64,000 bases of DNA from Anaerotignum sp. (GCA_020024265.1 JAHHTW010000002.1:62001-126000); one strand, 5' to 3'. Shown: positions 17,189-26,022, numbered from the stretch's first letter. Numbers and translations: made by a program. Notes: generated by a model from the sequence alone, not told the origin.

Positions 17189-17578
17189 CTACCACACCAA
17201 CCTCCTGTATTGATATAGCTCTTTGCTTCTGCCCAGCAGAGAAGCAATGACAGCATCCAACCGCTGCTCTGGTGTGGAATCTCCTGCACCGATTGCGTAT
17301 TGAATGTTTGTATCACCTTCTTGCAGCTGCTTAATCGCTGGTGCAAGTTCAAACCCTTCTAACTGTCCTATCCCCTTTTTGAAACGCAAATAATCTCCTG
17401 CTGCCATAGAAACCGCTATGTTTTCCAGTCCATCATGCATAGGCAAAATGGTATTCGTTTCATGCAAAACATGGTATTGTGTGCTTTCCATGATGATATC
17501 CAATAAGGGATCTTGTGCGGTATCTGCTACGCCAAAAGCTGACAGCAGCGCAATCACCTTTTCTTTCATCATAGCCAC
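17189..17578 (-). CDS. Head-tail connector/adaptor (gp6/XkdG-neighbour type)
   Basis: 129 aa, helical. MKEKVIALLSAFGVADTAQDPLLDIIMEST fits the gp6/gp15-like adaptor family. First of the connector genes after the capsid block, transcribed with them. Confidence 0.75.
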   Translation of the reverse strand: MAMMKEKVIALLSAFGVADTAQDPLLDIIMESTQYHVLHETNTILPMHDGLENIAVSMAAGDYLRFKKGIGQLEGFELAPAIKQLQEGDTNIQYAIGAGDSTPEQRLDAVIASLLGRSKELYQYRRLVW

Positions 17579-17586
17579 CGCCTTTC

Positions 17587-17883
17587 TTACTTCCCCTTCT
17601 TTTTCGGCTTTTCAGGATTTACCCCCATCAAGGGCACTTCTTCTGCTTCTTCTTTGCTTTCTTCCACACTCTCATCTACCCGAGCCGCTTCCTTGCTTTC
17701 CTCTTCCATTGCTTCTGTAGTTTCCACAGGATCTGCTTCCCCTTCCACAGTATAGCCTTTTTCTCTCAAAATCTCTGCTTTTTTCGTATCATTTGTATAT
17801 GCTGTACCTTTATGGAATACTGCGATACATTTGCCATTGTCCCACACAGTCCCAAATTGCTGTTTTCCGCTTATTTTATACAT
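17587..17883 (-). CDS. Acidic phage protein with lysine tail
   Basis: 98 aa. N-terminal ~45 residues are compact (FGTVWDNGKCIAVFHKGTAYT ... LREKGYTV), followed by a long Glu-rich segment and a terminal KPKKKGK. The FxxG-like small domain with a charged tail resembles minor head proteins found after the capsid gene. Function not recognised. Confidence 0.6.
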   Translation of the reverse strand: MYKISGKQQFGTVWDNGKCIAVFHKGTAYTNDTKKAEILREKGYTVEGEADPVETTEAMEEESKEAARVDESVEESKEEAEEVPLMGVNPEKPKKKGK

Positions 17884-17886
17884 CGC

Positions 17887-18135
17887 TTAACCTCCTGCTA
17901 CTGTTACAGTGATTGCTGCTGTACTGTTATCTGTGAATGTCACTGTCCCACCATTGACCTTACCAGAGGAATCTGTCGTCAGTGCAAGAGATTTTACTCC
18001 CTTGCCCGCTTCTCCATTCTCCCCTTTTGGACCAGCTGGTCCAACTTGCTCATTTTGTACAGCCTGCTCTAGCTTATTCAGCTTTTCGGCTGTAATCACA
18101 TCGCCATCATTCCAGTTTGTTGGTGTATATGCCAT
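17887..18135 (-). CDS. Head fibre-like protein with short collagen-like segment
   Basis: 82 aa. Begins AYTPTNWNDGDVITAEKLNKLEQAV, a trimeric head-fibre N-terminal signature, then a G-x-y run (GPAGPKGENGEAGKG) and a short beta-rich end. Likely a decoration fibre on the capsid. Directly downstream of the capsid region. Confidence 0.75.
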   Translation of the reverse strand: MAYTPTNWNDGDVITAEKLNKLEQAVQNEQVGPAGPKGENGEAGKGVKSLALTTDSSGKVNGGTVTFTDNSTAAITVTVAGG

Positions 18136-18144
18136 ATCTTTTCC

Positions 18145-18204
18145 TCACTTTCTGCCTAAAATTGCTGCTCCTACTTTTCCTCTGCCGACTACAGCAGCAT
18201 CCAC
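18145..18204 (-). CDS. Possible 19-aa ORF or -1 extension of the capsid gene
   Basis: A frame open across the capsid stop reads ...IPSVDAAVVGRGKVGAAILGRK and ends at TGA 18145-18147. It is -1 relative to the capsid frame. It could start at GTG 18202-18204 (GGGGGAG about 13 nt upstream) or be reached by frameshift. No canonical slippery site was found. Speculative. Confidence 0.25.
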   Translation of the reverse strand: MDAAVVGRGKVGAAILGRK

Positions 18205-18212
18205 AGAGGGTA

Positions 18213-19175
18213 TTACTCCCCCGTTTTCAATCCTGTGATAGAACCATGCAGAAATGCCGGAGCATGATCCAAACCGATTTCACCATAAATCTGTTTCTTT
18301 TCCGCTGCACCGACTTTTGCAAGGTCTTCCAAGAACAAAGTACCTTTGCCTGGTACGTTCTGGAACACCGGCGCACAAGCAGAAATATCTGCAATCAAAA
18401 TACGGTCGTTGGGAACAAAACTGTCATACACAATCCCCAGTTTGAAGAAATCCGTTTCAATTTCTGTGATGTTCATACCACCAACATGACGTGCAGCCGG
18501 AGTGTTGTAGCCCAGCTGTTTTTCATATAATGTAGTCAATCTCTGTTTCTGTTCAGAGCCACAGAACAAAACCATATTCCCAAATGTCGCACCTGCATCA
18601 GCCATCGCCTTATACAGCTGTTTCAGGATGTCAAGAGACAGTGCTGCACTGCTTGCATCAATCGTGGTACCCTTGCTGCACAAATCAAACATACCTCTTG
18701 TTTTATTTGCTTCGCTCACAGTGCTTGCCTTTGCATATGTTCCATTGAGAAATGTAAATTCCACATCCCTTGCAATCTTTTTCAATCTCTGTGAAATCTG
18801 CCAATCCAATTCAGATGTTGGGTTTGCTGCTTGCCCAGCAGTATTCAAACCAGAGAGCTTACCTTTGTTTGCCATTTTTGCATAGGTCATGCTAATTGTT
18901 TCATGGAAAATCTGTGTAACATTTGTTTCCTGTGTACGTACCAAAGCGGTTGCAGCAGGTGCGGTCTCAGAAGCCTGTTCTGAAATATTGGGCTGTGCTG
19001 CATCCGGAAATGCATACAGCTGACCAACTGCAAATTCATCATTTTCTGTCTGTTTTCCACCAGACAAACCACCAATCATAGATAAAAACGGTGTTTGTGT
19101 GGGTGATGCGGTGAACAAATCACCTGCGAAGTTTGGCAGGTTAAATGTTGTACCTGTTCCATTTACGTTTGACAT
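18213..19175 (-). CDS. Major capsid protein (SU10/DUF5309 type)
   Basis: 320 aa. NLPNFAGDLFTASPTQTPFLSMIGG, the QTNVTQIF-like ETNVTQIFHETISMTYAKMA and ELDWQISQRLKKIARDVEFTFLNG are hallmarks of the SU10 major capsid family, HK97 fold. Preceded by the scaffold gene, as usual. Confidence 0.92.
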   Translation of the reverse strand: MSNVNGTGTTFNLPNFAGDLFTASPTQTPFLSMIGGLSGGKQTENDEFAVGQLYAFPDAAQPNISEQASETAPAATALVRTQETNVTQIFHETISMTYAKMANKGKLSGLNTAGQAANPTSELDWQISQRLKKIARDVEFTFLNGTYAKASTVSEANKTRGMFDLCSKGTTIDASSAALSLDILKQLYKAMADAGATFGNMVLFCGSEQKQRLTTLYEKQLGYNTPAARHVGGMNITEIETDFFKLGIVYDSFVPNDRILIADISACAPVFQNVPGKGTLFLEDLAKVGAAEKKQIYGEIGLDHAPAFLHGSITGLKTGE

Positions 19176-19217
19176 AGTAAAATCATCCTTTCTTTTTCTT
19201 ATTCTGTCATTTACACA

Positions 19218-19859
19218 TTAAAAAAGCTGCACACCATCGGCAGCAGCTTCTCTTTTGATGGCAACAACCAATGCGGCATTGCCTGTTTTTCTGGCATCTG
19301 CCAGACGTGTTTCATAGCCTGCGGTTTTTGCATCTGGTGGCGTGGTCACAACGCCGACAGGGGATGCACCGGAAATGGCAGGCGTAGGATTTGCAGCAGC
19401 TTGAAACAAAAAGCTTGTACTTTCTTCTTTCACCAATTTCCCAATCTCATCTTCCAGACCTGAAATCGTGCCATCCTCTGCCAAAGTTGCCTTTTCCAAA
19501 AACGCAGATAACAGCGGTTTTACTGTAGCCGGATTGATTGCTTTTGCATCTCTGAGTGCAGCATCAACCGCATTGCCCTTTTTCATTGCATCCATTTCCG
19601 CTTCAAAATCTTTCTTCTGCTTTTCATTGTCCGCTTGCAGCTGAGAAATTGTGTTTTGCAGTTCTTCGTTATTACCAGTAGACTTTTGCAGTATTTCCAG
19701 CTGTTTGTCTCTTTCTTTGATGGTTGCTTTTGCCTTCTTGAGTTCTTCGACCGATTCATCAAAGCGTGTTTTTGGTACAAAGTCTTTCTCTACTTCTCCA
19801 AATACCTTTGTAGCCTGTTCTTCTGTCAGTCCCATTGCAATCAATTCTTCTTTTGTCAT
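19218..19859 (-). CDS. Scaffolding protein (GP20-like)
   Basis: 213 aa from the ATG at 19857-19859 (AAAGGAGGTAAACACA upstream); a longer frame to 19943 is open but has no RBS. N-terminal TKEELIAMGLTEEQATKVFG, a central coiled coil (about 40-100), then a DALRDAKAINPATVKPLL-type segment typical of phage minor structural GP20/scaffold proteins. Directs procapsid assembly. Confidence 0.88.
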   Translation of the reverse strand: MTKEELIAMGLTEEQATKVFGEVEKDFVPKTRFDESVEELKKAKATIKERDKQLEILQKSTGNNEELQNTISQLQADNEKQKKDFEAEMDAMKKGNAVDAALRDAKAINPATVKPLLSAFLEKATLAEDGTISGLEDEIGKLVKEESTSFLFQAAANPTPAISGASPVGVVTTPPDAKTAGYETRLADARKTGNAALVVAIKREAAADGVQLF

Positions 19860-19881
19860 TGTGTTTACCTCCTTTTTTGTA

Positions 19882-19913
19882 TAAAAAACCACCTCTCGGA
19901 AAAACGAGGGTGG
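19882..19913 (-). terminator. Internal terminator before the scaffold gene
   Basis: Stem ccacctctcg (19889-19898) with cgagggtgg (19905-19913), one bulge, followed on the minus strand by TTTTTT (19883-19888). Located between portal/minor-head and scaffold/capsid genes, so either antitermination or a second promoter is needed for capsid expression. Confidence 0.8.
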
Positions 19914-19935
19914 CTGAATCATGAAATATTTCATT

Positions 19936-20088
19936 TTAATCATTGATCACGGGTGGAATCAGATACATAGCCCAATCAACAGAAAGCCCAAAAGCAATAT
20001 CTTCTTCAACTTCCTTGATAATTTCAGAAATAAGATCTTCTCCCAATCCCATTTTTCGTGCTTCTCTTAAAAATTCTTCTTTGCCCAT
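19936..20088 (-). CDS. 50-aa acidic protein overlapping the MuF-fusion gene end
   Basis: 50 aa: begins MGKEEFLREARKMGLGEDL, ends AMYLIPPVIND. Its ATG lies inside the last codons of the MuF-zincin gene (22-nt overlap), so translation is probably coupled. Strongly acidic (many Glu/Asp). Not recognised. Placement directly behind a polymorphic-toxin-like C-terminus, before a terminator, suggests a cognate immunity or regulator peptide; this is inference. Confidence 0.5.
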   Translation of the reverse strand: MGKEEFLREARKMGLGEDLISEIIKEVEEDIAFGLSVDWAMYLIPPVIND

Positions 20089-22184
20089 TCAATATACAAC
20101 CTTTCTATTGTTTCTCCAATTTCAATTGCCATTGGTCGTGGGTTAGGATTGTTACAATATTCCGACCAACCTTCGGCGATCATTTCAGAGTATAGGTTAG
20201 AATTTTTATTATTCCATGCATATTCTGAAAGATCATCTTTTATCTGTTCTTTTGTTCTGGAATGAAATAGGTTCTGTATATTTTTCTGCTTATGAACCCC
20301 TAGCCAACTGTCCAATTGATGCCCAAACTCATGGTCAAACACAGATTTCACTGTGGAACAGCTATCTGGATGCCACCTAATCTCAACCTGATAGAGCATA
20401 GACTTGGAAGCTGCTTCAAAGTCTGCATAAAAACCACGGTTCAAGCATATGCCTTGACAAACATCAAATGGTGGTTTTGGAGTCCAACTAGAAGCCATTT
20501 CTTTTCCTACCGAAAGATACTTTCTCACAAAGGAATTTGCTTTCTTATTTGCCCACTTTTCACATTCTTTTTCTGTCCAGTTATAAATATTATTTTGCTT
20601 AATCCAATCAAGTTGTCGTTGAAACTCAATCTGTTTAGCAATAGCATTTCTTTGATGAGATTCACCAACGAAATTAAATTTACTGTTTACCAAATATGGA
20701 AAAACCTCACTCATGTCTAAAAGCCCGTGATTCCAGCCATTAACAGATTCAATGGAAAGACCTTTGTAATCTGCATTGATTCCAAGTATATTTTTACAAA
20801 ATTCTTCAGCCTCTTTCAACGTTGAAACATTACTGTAACTAGATGTTCCTGAAGTTTTCAAAAGCTGGAACCTTGCTTTTGCTAAATCTCCACTTACTGT
20901 AGGCAAATCATTCACAGTCATCTCATACATACGTTCTTGGATTGCTTTGATGTCAACAGTTTTTCTCCATTCTTGCCATGCATCCCTTTCCACAGCATCT
21001 GTAAAGTCTGAAGACGCTAGATAATACCTGTCAACACTTTCTTCCAATGCTGCATATTCATCCTTCAAATCTTCAAAAAATTTTTCCTTTGCCTTGATAT
21101 CTTCTTTCAATTTAAGTATATCGGAGATACCTACTATAGTCAAACCTTCCTTTGATCCACCATCCACAAAAGCCTTTTTCCAGTCCTCATACTTCATGTC
21201 AGCAGGAACATAATACACATCCCCATCCGCTGTTCTGGCGGCTCTCTCTCCTTCCATATCATCATAGTATGGGCAAGTTGTACCACGGCAATTTGGATGA
21301 TAGGGGGGCACTGTCACACCCGGTTCATGCTGTGAAGCAGGAATGACAACACCATCCAGTGGCTGACAGATGGAGCAAGTACGAGCATCCAGCGTTTCCA
21401 CAATTTCAATGCGTTCTACATCAAAATCTTGGTACATTTGATTTCTGGCAACTGCATTGAAGTATGTGGTTTCTGTATGTACCAGTCTATGGGCTTTGTA
21501 TCTGTCCACATGGAATTGTTTTTGAATTGCAGTTACAACCCGTGATAGCGGGTCGCCTCTCAGCATCCCCTGCATCAATTCTTTATGTACGGCATCTACG
21601 AAGGCTTTTTTATTGCGCCAACAGCGGTCGCTGAATGTCTGCCCGTCAGTCGTCCAAGGTTTTGAAAGTAAGGCTTCCAATTTCCTTTGATTGAGTGCCA
21701 CAAAATCCCAACCAACCCCCAACCCCCTTTGTAGTTCAAACGCTCCATAGGTATATCCGTTTGATACCATATCCCGAAAAAGATGGTCCAGTTCATCCAC
21801 TCTATTGCCATATAAAAGCTCAATCTGTTGCTGTATTTGCATTTGCACCGCTTCCAGACGGCTGATATGAAACCGTGCAGAAGCATTTTCCAGCCTCCGC
21901 ATCCATTCTGGGGAAAGGTTTGCTTGCGATCCGGCTTTGATATACTGCGCTACCGTCCATCTGAATTCTTCCAGCTGTCCGCTGGTTAGTAGCTTTTTGG
22001 CATCTGATAGGCTTATTTGATTGTTTTTTGCAAATCTGCCATACCATGCTTCTATTTCCTTTTTGACAGAAATGGCTGCATCATTGTACAAATCCTCTAG
22101 GCTTCGAAGATATGTATCACTTTTCTTGTGAGCAGCATCATCCAAAATCGCAAATCGCCCACGCCAATATTCTGTATGGTTCAT
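20067..22184 (-). CDS. MuF-type minor head protein fused to zincin-like C-terminal domain
   Basis: 705 aa from ATG 22182-22184 (AAAGGTGG 8 nt upstream; the in-frame GTG 4 codons earlier lies in the RBS). Residues ~1-320 are the SPP1 gp7/Mu F head morphogenesis domain: RVVTAIQKQFHVDRYKAHRL, TLDARTCSICQPLDG and PPYHPNCRGTTCP. A coiled linker follows, then ~250 extra residues ending in HEFGH (about 618-622) with downstream EMIAEGWSEY, the layout of a gluzincin-like metallopeptidase (HExxH-like plus distal Glu). Standard MuF proteins are ~300-500 aa. This fits MuF polymorphic toxins of temperate phages; proteolysis and toxicity are not shown. Confidence 0.85.
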   Translation of the reverse strand: MNHTEYWRGRFAILDDAAHKKSDTYLRSLEDLYNDAAISVKKEIEAWYGRFAKNNQISLSDAKKLLTSGQLEEFRWTVAQYIKAGSQANLSPEWMRRLENASARFHISRLEAVQMQIQQQIELLYGNRVDELDHLFRDMVSNGYTYGAFELQRGLGVGWDFVALNQRKLEALLSKPWTTDGQTFSDRCWRNKKAFVDAVHKELMQGMLRGDPLSRVVTAIQKQFHVDRYKAHRLVHTETTYFNAVARNQMYQDFDVERIEIVETLDARTCSICQPLDGVVIPASQHEPGVTVPPYHPNCRGTTCPYYDDMEGERAARTADGDVYYVPADMKYEDWKKAFVDGGSKEGLTIVGISDILKLKEDIKAKEKFFEDLKDEYAALEESVDRYYLASSDFTDAVERDAWQEWRKTVDIKAIQERMYEMTVNDLPTVSGDLAKARFQLLKTSGTSSYSNVSTLKEAEEFCKNILGINADYKGLSIESVNGWNHGLLDMSEVFPYLVNSKFNFVGESHQRNAIAKQIEFQRQLDWIKQNNIYNWTEKECEKWANKKANSFVRKYLSVGKEMASSWTPKPPFDVCQGICLNRGFYADFEAASKSMLYQVEIRWHPDSCSTVKSVFDHEFGHQLDSWLGVHKQKNIQNLFHSRTKEQIKDDLSEYAWNNKNSNLYSEMIAEGWSEYCNNPNPRPMAIEIGETIERLYIEWAKKNF

Positions 22185-22207
22185 GGGCAATCCCACCTTT
22201 CTTATAT

Positions 22208-23671
22208 TTACTGTGCTTCTGATTTTTCAATATGACTGTCAAAAGCATGGCTGTAGTCCATCATGGCTTCTTCTTTTTCTTGCTTCAAGCGTTCCAATTC
22301 CTTTTCCACATCCACCGTCCATGGGTGCTGTCCAATGATTGTTTCTGTAGACAAAATACCAACAGACTTTGCGCAGCTTTCAATGATATCATTTTCATTC
22401 AAAATCATATCTCGGTTGAAAATCACAGTGACCGCTTCCTGCTCAAAATTGCCTTCACCTTTTGTAATCATATCTTGATTCACAAACCATAAAAGCTGGG
22501 AAAATGCCGCTTGAAACTCTGTTTCCATACCGTTTGCATCCAGATCGATGTCAGAGTACATGGATTGTATATTCATTTGGTTTGGGCTGCCACTCAAACG
22601 GTCATCCTTGGCATCAAACCCACGTGCATTTTCGATGATCGCTTTCTTGAGCAATTCCAGAATGGATTTGTAATTTTCAGCATTGACATCTATGGTAAGC
22701 GTTTCCACTCCACCATCACCTCTTACTTTTACTGCGGAATATGTCATCAAGTTGTGTCTGAAATCCCCTAGATTTTCCCCTTCATAATTATGAATTACCA
22801 GAATCGTGTTTTGTGGTGTCTGCTCCATACCATTTTGGAAGTCAGAAAGCAAAGTATTGATACCATCCTGTAACGACTTGACACGCATAATCAAAGGTAT
22901 TTCCTGCTTATTGTATTTGAATGGTATCAGTGGAAACCGATTCCAATTATAAGCTTCTGAACCTTCCTCTCCTTGTACCACCAAATAAGGCTCATACTCT
23001 CCCAACTCTATATCAGGAACGAGTATATTTCCGTCCAAGACATACCGATACAGTCCATCTTTCTTGAATAGCTCCACACGTTCTACAGTCGTTTTTGTGC
23101 TGCCGTCCCATTTTTCGTGCAGATATACACGTGCCGCTGCATCCAGTATCGTATGGTCATCATCTGCCCAAAACGGGAGAATCTCAAACGCAGGAAAACG
23201 GCGAAAAGATAATTCCCCTTGCCGATTGTAGTACACAAACAACCAGCACAAACCACCGTTTAACGCATCTTCTCCGATATACTTCATCGTTCTTTGAAAT
23301 GCCGCATCAAACCGCTTTTTCAATAACGCTGCATATGTTTTATTCTCACAATCAAACGTCATCGGCTTACCCAGCAAATAATTTACCTTTTGGTCTACCA
23401 TCTTTGCATACTGGTTATCCAATATCTTGTTATTTGGCAGATTTTCAACGATTTGCAATTTGCCACCAGCACCGATTGCTGTTCGTTTTCTATGGAAAAT
23501 ATCCTGCTTGCCTGCATAGTAGTTTTCTCCAATGATTTGATTCATACGTTCCGGCGATTTCTTCCATGCATCAATCTCCCGCCCAAAGAATTCCAAGTCC
23601 GTCAATGCCTGTTTTGCTCCTTCTGTAATCAGGTGATTGATTTTATCCGTTTCTGTATTCAAAAATAGCAT
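22208..23671 (-). CDS. Portal protein (SPP1 gp6-like)
   Basis: 487 aa, usual size. ENYYAGKQDIFHRKRTAIG, PNNKILDNQYAKMVDQKVNYLLGKP and FDAKDDRLSGSPNQMNIQSMYSDIDLDA are portal signatures. Forms the dodecameric DNA channel and packaging motor dock. GGAGGTGATGGGAT precedes the ATG. Confidence 0.93.
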   Translation of the reverse strand: MLFLNTETDKINHLITEGAKQALTDLEFFGREIDAWKKSPERMNQIIGENYYAGKQDIFHRKRTAIGAGGKLQIVENLPNNKILDNQYAKMVDQKVNYLLGKPMTFDCENKTYAALLKKRFDAAFQRTMKYIGEDALNGGLCWLFVYYNRQGELSFRRFPAFEILPFWADDDHTILDAAARVYLHEKWDGSTKTTVERVELFKKDGLYRYVLDGNILVPDIELGEYEPYLVVQGEEGSEAYNWNRFPLIPFKYNKQEIPLIMRVKSLQDGINTLLSDFQNGMEQTPQNTILVIHNYEGENLGDFRHNLMTYSAVKVRGDGGVETLTIDVNAENYKSILELLKKAIIENARGFDAKDDRLSGSPNQMNIQSMYSDIDLDANGMETEFQAAFSQLLWFVNQDMITKGEGNFEQEAVTVIFNRDMILNENDIIESCAKSVGILSTETIIGQHPWTVDVEKELERLKQEKEEAMMDYSHAFDSHIEKSEAQ

Positions 23672-23677
23672 ATCCCA

Positions 23678-23842
23678 TCACCTCCATTTACTGCTTGGGA
23701 CCCAATAGCCAAACTTCTTTTGTTTACTCTTTTCCAAAACCAATGATTGGTGATTCAGTTCTATTTCAATCTTCAAACGCTTGTAGGGCAGCCTGTCTGC
23801 CAGCTGTTCCATCAAGCTAAAAATTTCCTGATATTCAAACAC
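23678..23842 (-). CDS. Small phage protein between terminase and portal (54 aa)
   Basis: 54 aa from GTG 23840-23842 (VFEYQEIFSLMEQLADRLPY...), with GGGAGG about 9 nt upstream; an open frame extends to an ATG at 23923 but that overlaps the terminase end without an RBS. Ends KFGYWVPSSKWR. Unknown function. Confidence 0.55.
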   Translation of the reverse strand: MFEYQEIFSLMEQLADRLPYKRLKIEIELNHQSLVLEKSKQKKFGYWVPSSKWR

Positions 23843-23864
23843 AGACACTTGCCTCCCTTTCCTT

Positions 23865-25196
23865 TTAATCAAAGCTGTATGTATCTCCCTCCAATATATC
23901 CTCCAAAGCGTATCGCATCGCATCCATCAGATGGTTAAAATCATCAATTGGACGATTGATTTTTGTGCCAAACCTATCCTCTGCCCAAGTATAATTTGAA
24001 ATCTCAGTTATAAAATTTACACACTGTGGATGAATGATGATTTGATAGCCTTGGATGTACTGAATACCATTGTTGATACTGTCTTTGCCTTTTCTGGCAG
24101 CTCTGATACGATATAAACCGGCATCTCGCAACTCATCAATGCTTTTCGGCTCGGCTGCATCCGCTTTGATGCGCTCTTTGGCATATCCCATGCCGGCTAT
24201 TTTTTCGGAAATAGCTGTATTTGTCAGTGCTTTTTCATATAGCTCATCAAATACCCATATTGTCTTTTCTTCCTCGCTGACCAAACCGCAAAACAAAGCG
24301 GTAGGGTCATTTGTATACCCAAAGTCCAAGCCAAATACCGATTTGACACCTGCCTTGGTACGGATTGTATGAACATCAAATGCTTGCTCCGTCCAGTTTT
24401 CATATACCAAACCTTCTACAATACCCCAACCGCCCAAACCGGCAACCTGATAGCGGCGAGGATTGTTTTTCTTCATATTTTCAAAAACCTTGAGGTCGGA
24501 GCTGTCCAACCATTCATTACACAGATAATTGGTTGTGGTAGCAAAAATCTCACCATCTAAAGAAGTCCAGCTATCATAGAACCTGTATATGGGATTCCAT
24601 TGGGCATCCTTTCCAATGATTTCCCCAAAGAACCGCTTTCTGAGCCAATGCTTTTCATTCCAAGGATTGAACGACAATGTAATTTGTTTGAACAGTCCGC
24701 TTTCCTCCGGAACAGCACCACGAATGGATTCATCCAGCATATCAAAATCAGATTCCTTCATGATTTCATAGGCTTCTTCGATCCAGCACCAGCATAAATA
24801 CCCAACTTCCACCGTAATGGATGTTACCTTAAGCGGATCATCCAGCCCACGGAAGTATATTTTCTGTCCGGTTGGTATGTATGTCATCTCCAACGGACTT
24901 TCTTTGATATCCCAGTAATCTTGTACGCATAAGCGATTGATTGCCCACTTCAATTCTGTGAAGCAGGAATCTTTCAGTGTCCGAAATACCTTACGCACAA
25001 CAAGCGTATTGGCTTGTGGATATTGCATCATACGTTTAATGATGTTTAGAGCTGTGGTTTTGGATTTCTTGCTGGCACGGCTGCCTTTGCATACACGATA
25101 TCGCCCCTTGAAATTCCAGAATGTTCCATAGCCTTTGCCAACAACTTCCGGCAGACGAATCACTTTCGCATTGGGTTCAATCCTCAAGCTGATCAT
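23865..25196 (-). CDS. Terminase large subunit (PBSX family)
   Basis: 443 aa. Walker A-like GSRASKKSKTT near residues 38-48, PBSX-family LVVRKVFRTLKDSCFTELKWAI, Walker B-like LCWCWIEEAYE, and nuclease-domain FGLDFGYTNDPTALFCG with later acidic residues. ATP-driven DNA packaging and end cleavage. Overlaps the small subunit gene by ~20 nt. Confidence 0.95.
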   Translation of the reverse strand: MISLRIEPNAKVIRLPEVVGKGYGTFWNFKGRYRVCKGSRASKKSKTTALNIIKRMMQYPQANTLVVRKVFRTLKDSCFTELKWAINRLCVQDYWDIKESPLEMTYIPTGQKIYFRGLDDPLKVTSITVEVGYLCWCWIEEAYEIMKESDFDMLDESIRGAVPEESGLFKQITLSFNPWNEKHWLRKRFFGEIIGKDAQWNPIYRFYDSWTSLDGEIFATTTNYLCNEWLDSSDLKVFENMKKNNPRRYQVAGLGGWGIVEGLVYENWTEQAFDVHTIRTKAGVKSVFGLDFGYTNDPTALFCGLVSEEEKTIWVFDELYEKALTNTAISEKIAGMGYAKERIKADAAEPKSIDELRDAGLYRIRAARKGKDSINNGIQYIQGYQIIIHPQCVNFITEISNYTWAEDRFGTKINRPIDDFNHLMDAMRYALEDILEGDTYSFD

Positions 25197-25599
25197 CCCC
25201 CATGATCACAACAGGAACCATCCCTTCCACCCCAACTTTATCTGTAAACAAACCAAACCGCTTGCCAAGCAATTCCGCAGCCTTCAATCGTTCCTTTGCT
25301 GAAACATCCATATTTGTAATGGTCTGAACCCCATCGCCGTCCAGCTTCAATACTTGCTCTGTATGCTCACCACGCATCATGGATGTAAGATACTGAAGCA
25401 CCTCATCGGCATCGGCAATTTTTGCAGAATGCAGCTTGTCCAGTTGTTCGTCAATGTATGCCCGAAGGTCAGGTTTTGAAAGGTTTTCACATCCCATTTG
25501 CTTTGCTGTCTTTGGCGAATACCCAGCCTTAATCGCTGCATCTGTAGCATTTCCGCTGATTAGGTATTCGTCACAGAACCTCTGCTGTTTTGGGGTCAT
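25177..25599 (-). CDS. Terminase small subunit
   Basis: 140 aa from the second ATG (25597-25599), which is better spaced from AAGGAGGTG. MTPKQQRFCDEYLISGNATDAAIKAGYSPKTA is the terminase_2 helix-turn-helix signature. Recognises the pac site. First gene of the late operon; a terminator hairpin lies directly upstream. Confidence 0.93.
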   Translation of the reverse strand: MTPKQQRFCDEYLISGNATDAAIKAGYSPKTAKQMGCENLSKPDLRAYIDEQLDKLHSAKIADADEVLQYLTSMMRGEHTEQVLKLDGDGVQTITNMDVSAKERLKAAELLGKRFGLFTDKVGVEGMVPVVIMGDDQLED

Positions 25600-25623
25600 A
25601 GGCATTCACCTCCTTGATTGCAT

Positions 25624-25647
25624 AAAAAAAGCACCCATCAAGGGTGC
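25624..25647 (-). terminator. Terminator hairpin upstream of the late operon
   Basis: Stem gcaccc (25631-25636) / gggtgc (25642-25647), 5-nt loop, minus-strand T7 tract. Only ~25 nt before the terS start. It either ends transcripts coming from upstream or acts as a leader attenuator for late genes. Confidence 0.8.
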
Positions 25648-25682
25648 AATCATATTTTTTCTTGTAAAATCAACATTTTTTA

Positions 25683-25711
25683 TTGACACGTACGTGTATT
25701 TCTGGTATCAT
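25683..25711 (+). promoter_or_regulatory. Plus-strand promoter with palindromic operator
   Basis: TTGACA (25683-25688), 17 nt, TATCAT (25706-25711). A perfect 12-bp palindrome ACACGTACGTGT (25686-25697) overlaps the -35, a likely repressor site. Drives the small cassette opposite to all neighbouring genes. Confidence 0.75.
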
Positions 25712-25739
25712 AAGAGTATAGAAAGGAGGTGCAAAGAAT

Positions 25740-25853
25740 ATGGACAAACAAATAGGCAAGCTGATAAAAGTGGTGCGAGCACTTACTCAACTTGCCTTAG
25801 AAATCGGAACACTTATCGCCGTTGTGAAAATGGTGATAGAAAGTATCCGATAA
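25740..25853 (+). CDS. 37-aa amphipathic/hydrophobic peptide
   Basis: 37 aa, begins MDKQIGKLIKVVRALTQLAL, with GGAGGTG upstream. One long helix with basic N-terminus and a hydrophobic centre (LEIGTLIAVVKMVIESI). First gene of a divergent plus-strand cassette with its own promoter. Size and character recall small membrane-active peptides; no family recognised. A GGGGAGG/CCTCCCC hairpin follows at 25861-25877. Confidence 0.6.
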   Translation: MDKQIGKLIKVVRALTQLALEIGTLIAVVKMVIESIR

Positions 25854-25916
25854 AACCCAAGGGGAGGGAAACCTCCCCATATCAAAAATATATCATAAGT
25901 CCATTTCTTTTACAAT

Positions 25917-26009
25917 ATGAAACATACAACCAAACAAATTTTTACTCTTGTGTGTTCTATTCTATGGCTCATTATTGTTGTTGTCGGTCTGGTTTTATTA
26001 TTTACATGA
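25917..26009 (+). CDS. 30-aa single-TM microprotein
   Basis: 30 aa: MKHTTKQIFTLVCSILWLI then a Val/Leu/Gly-rich end. A single strong transmembrane helix with a basic head. The RBS is weak, so expression is uncertain. Same cassette and orientation as the 37-aa peptide and the ribbon-helix-helix-like gene. Confidence 0.4.
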   Translation: MKHTTKQIFTLVCSILWLIIVVVGLVLLFT

Positions 26010-26022
26010 AAGGAGTTTTCTC

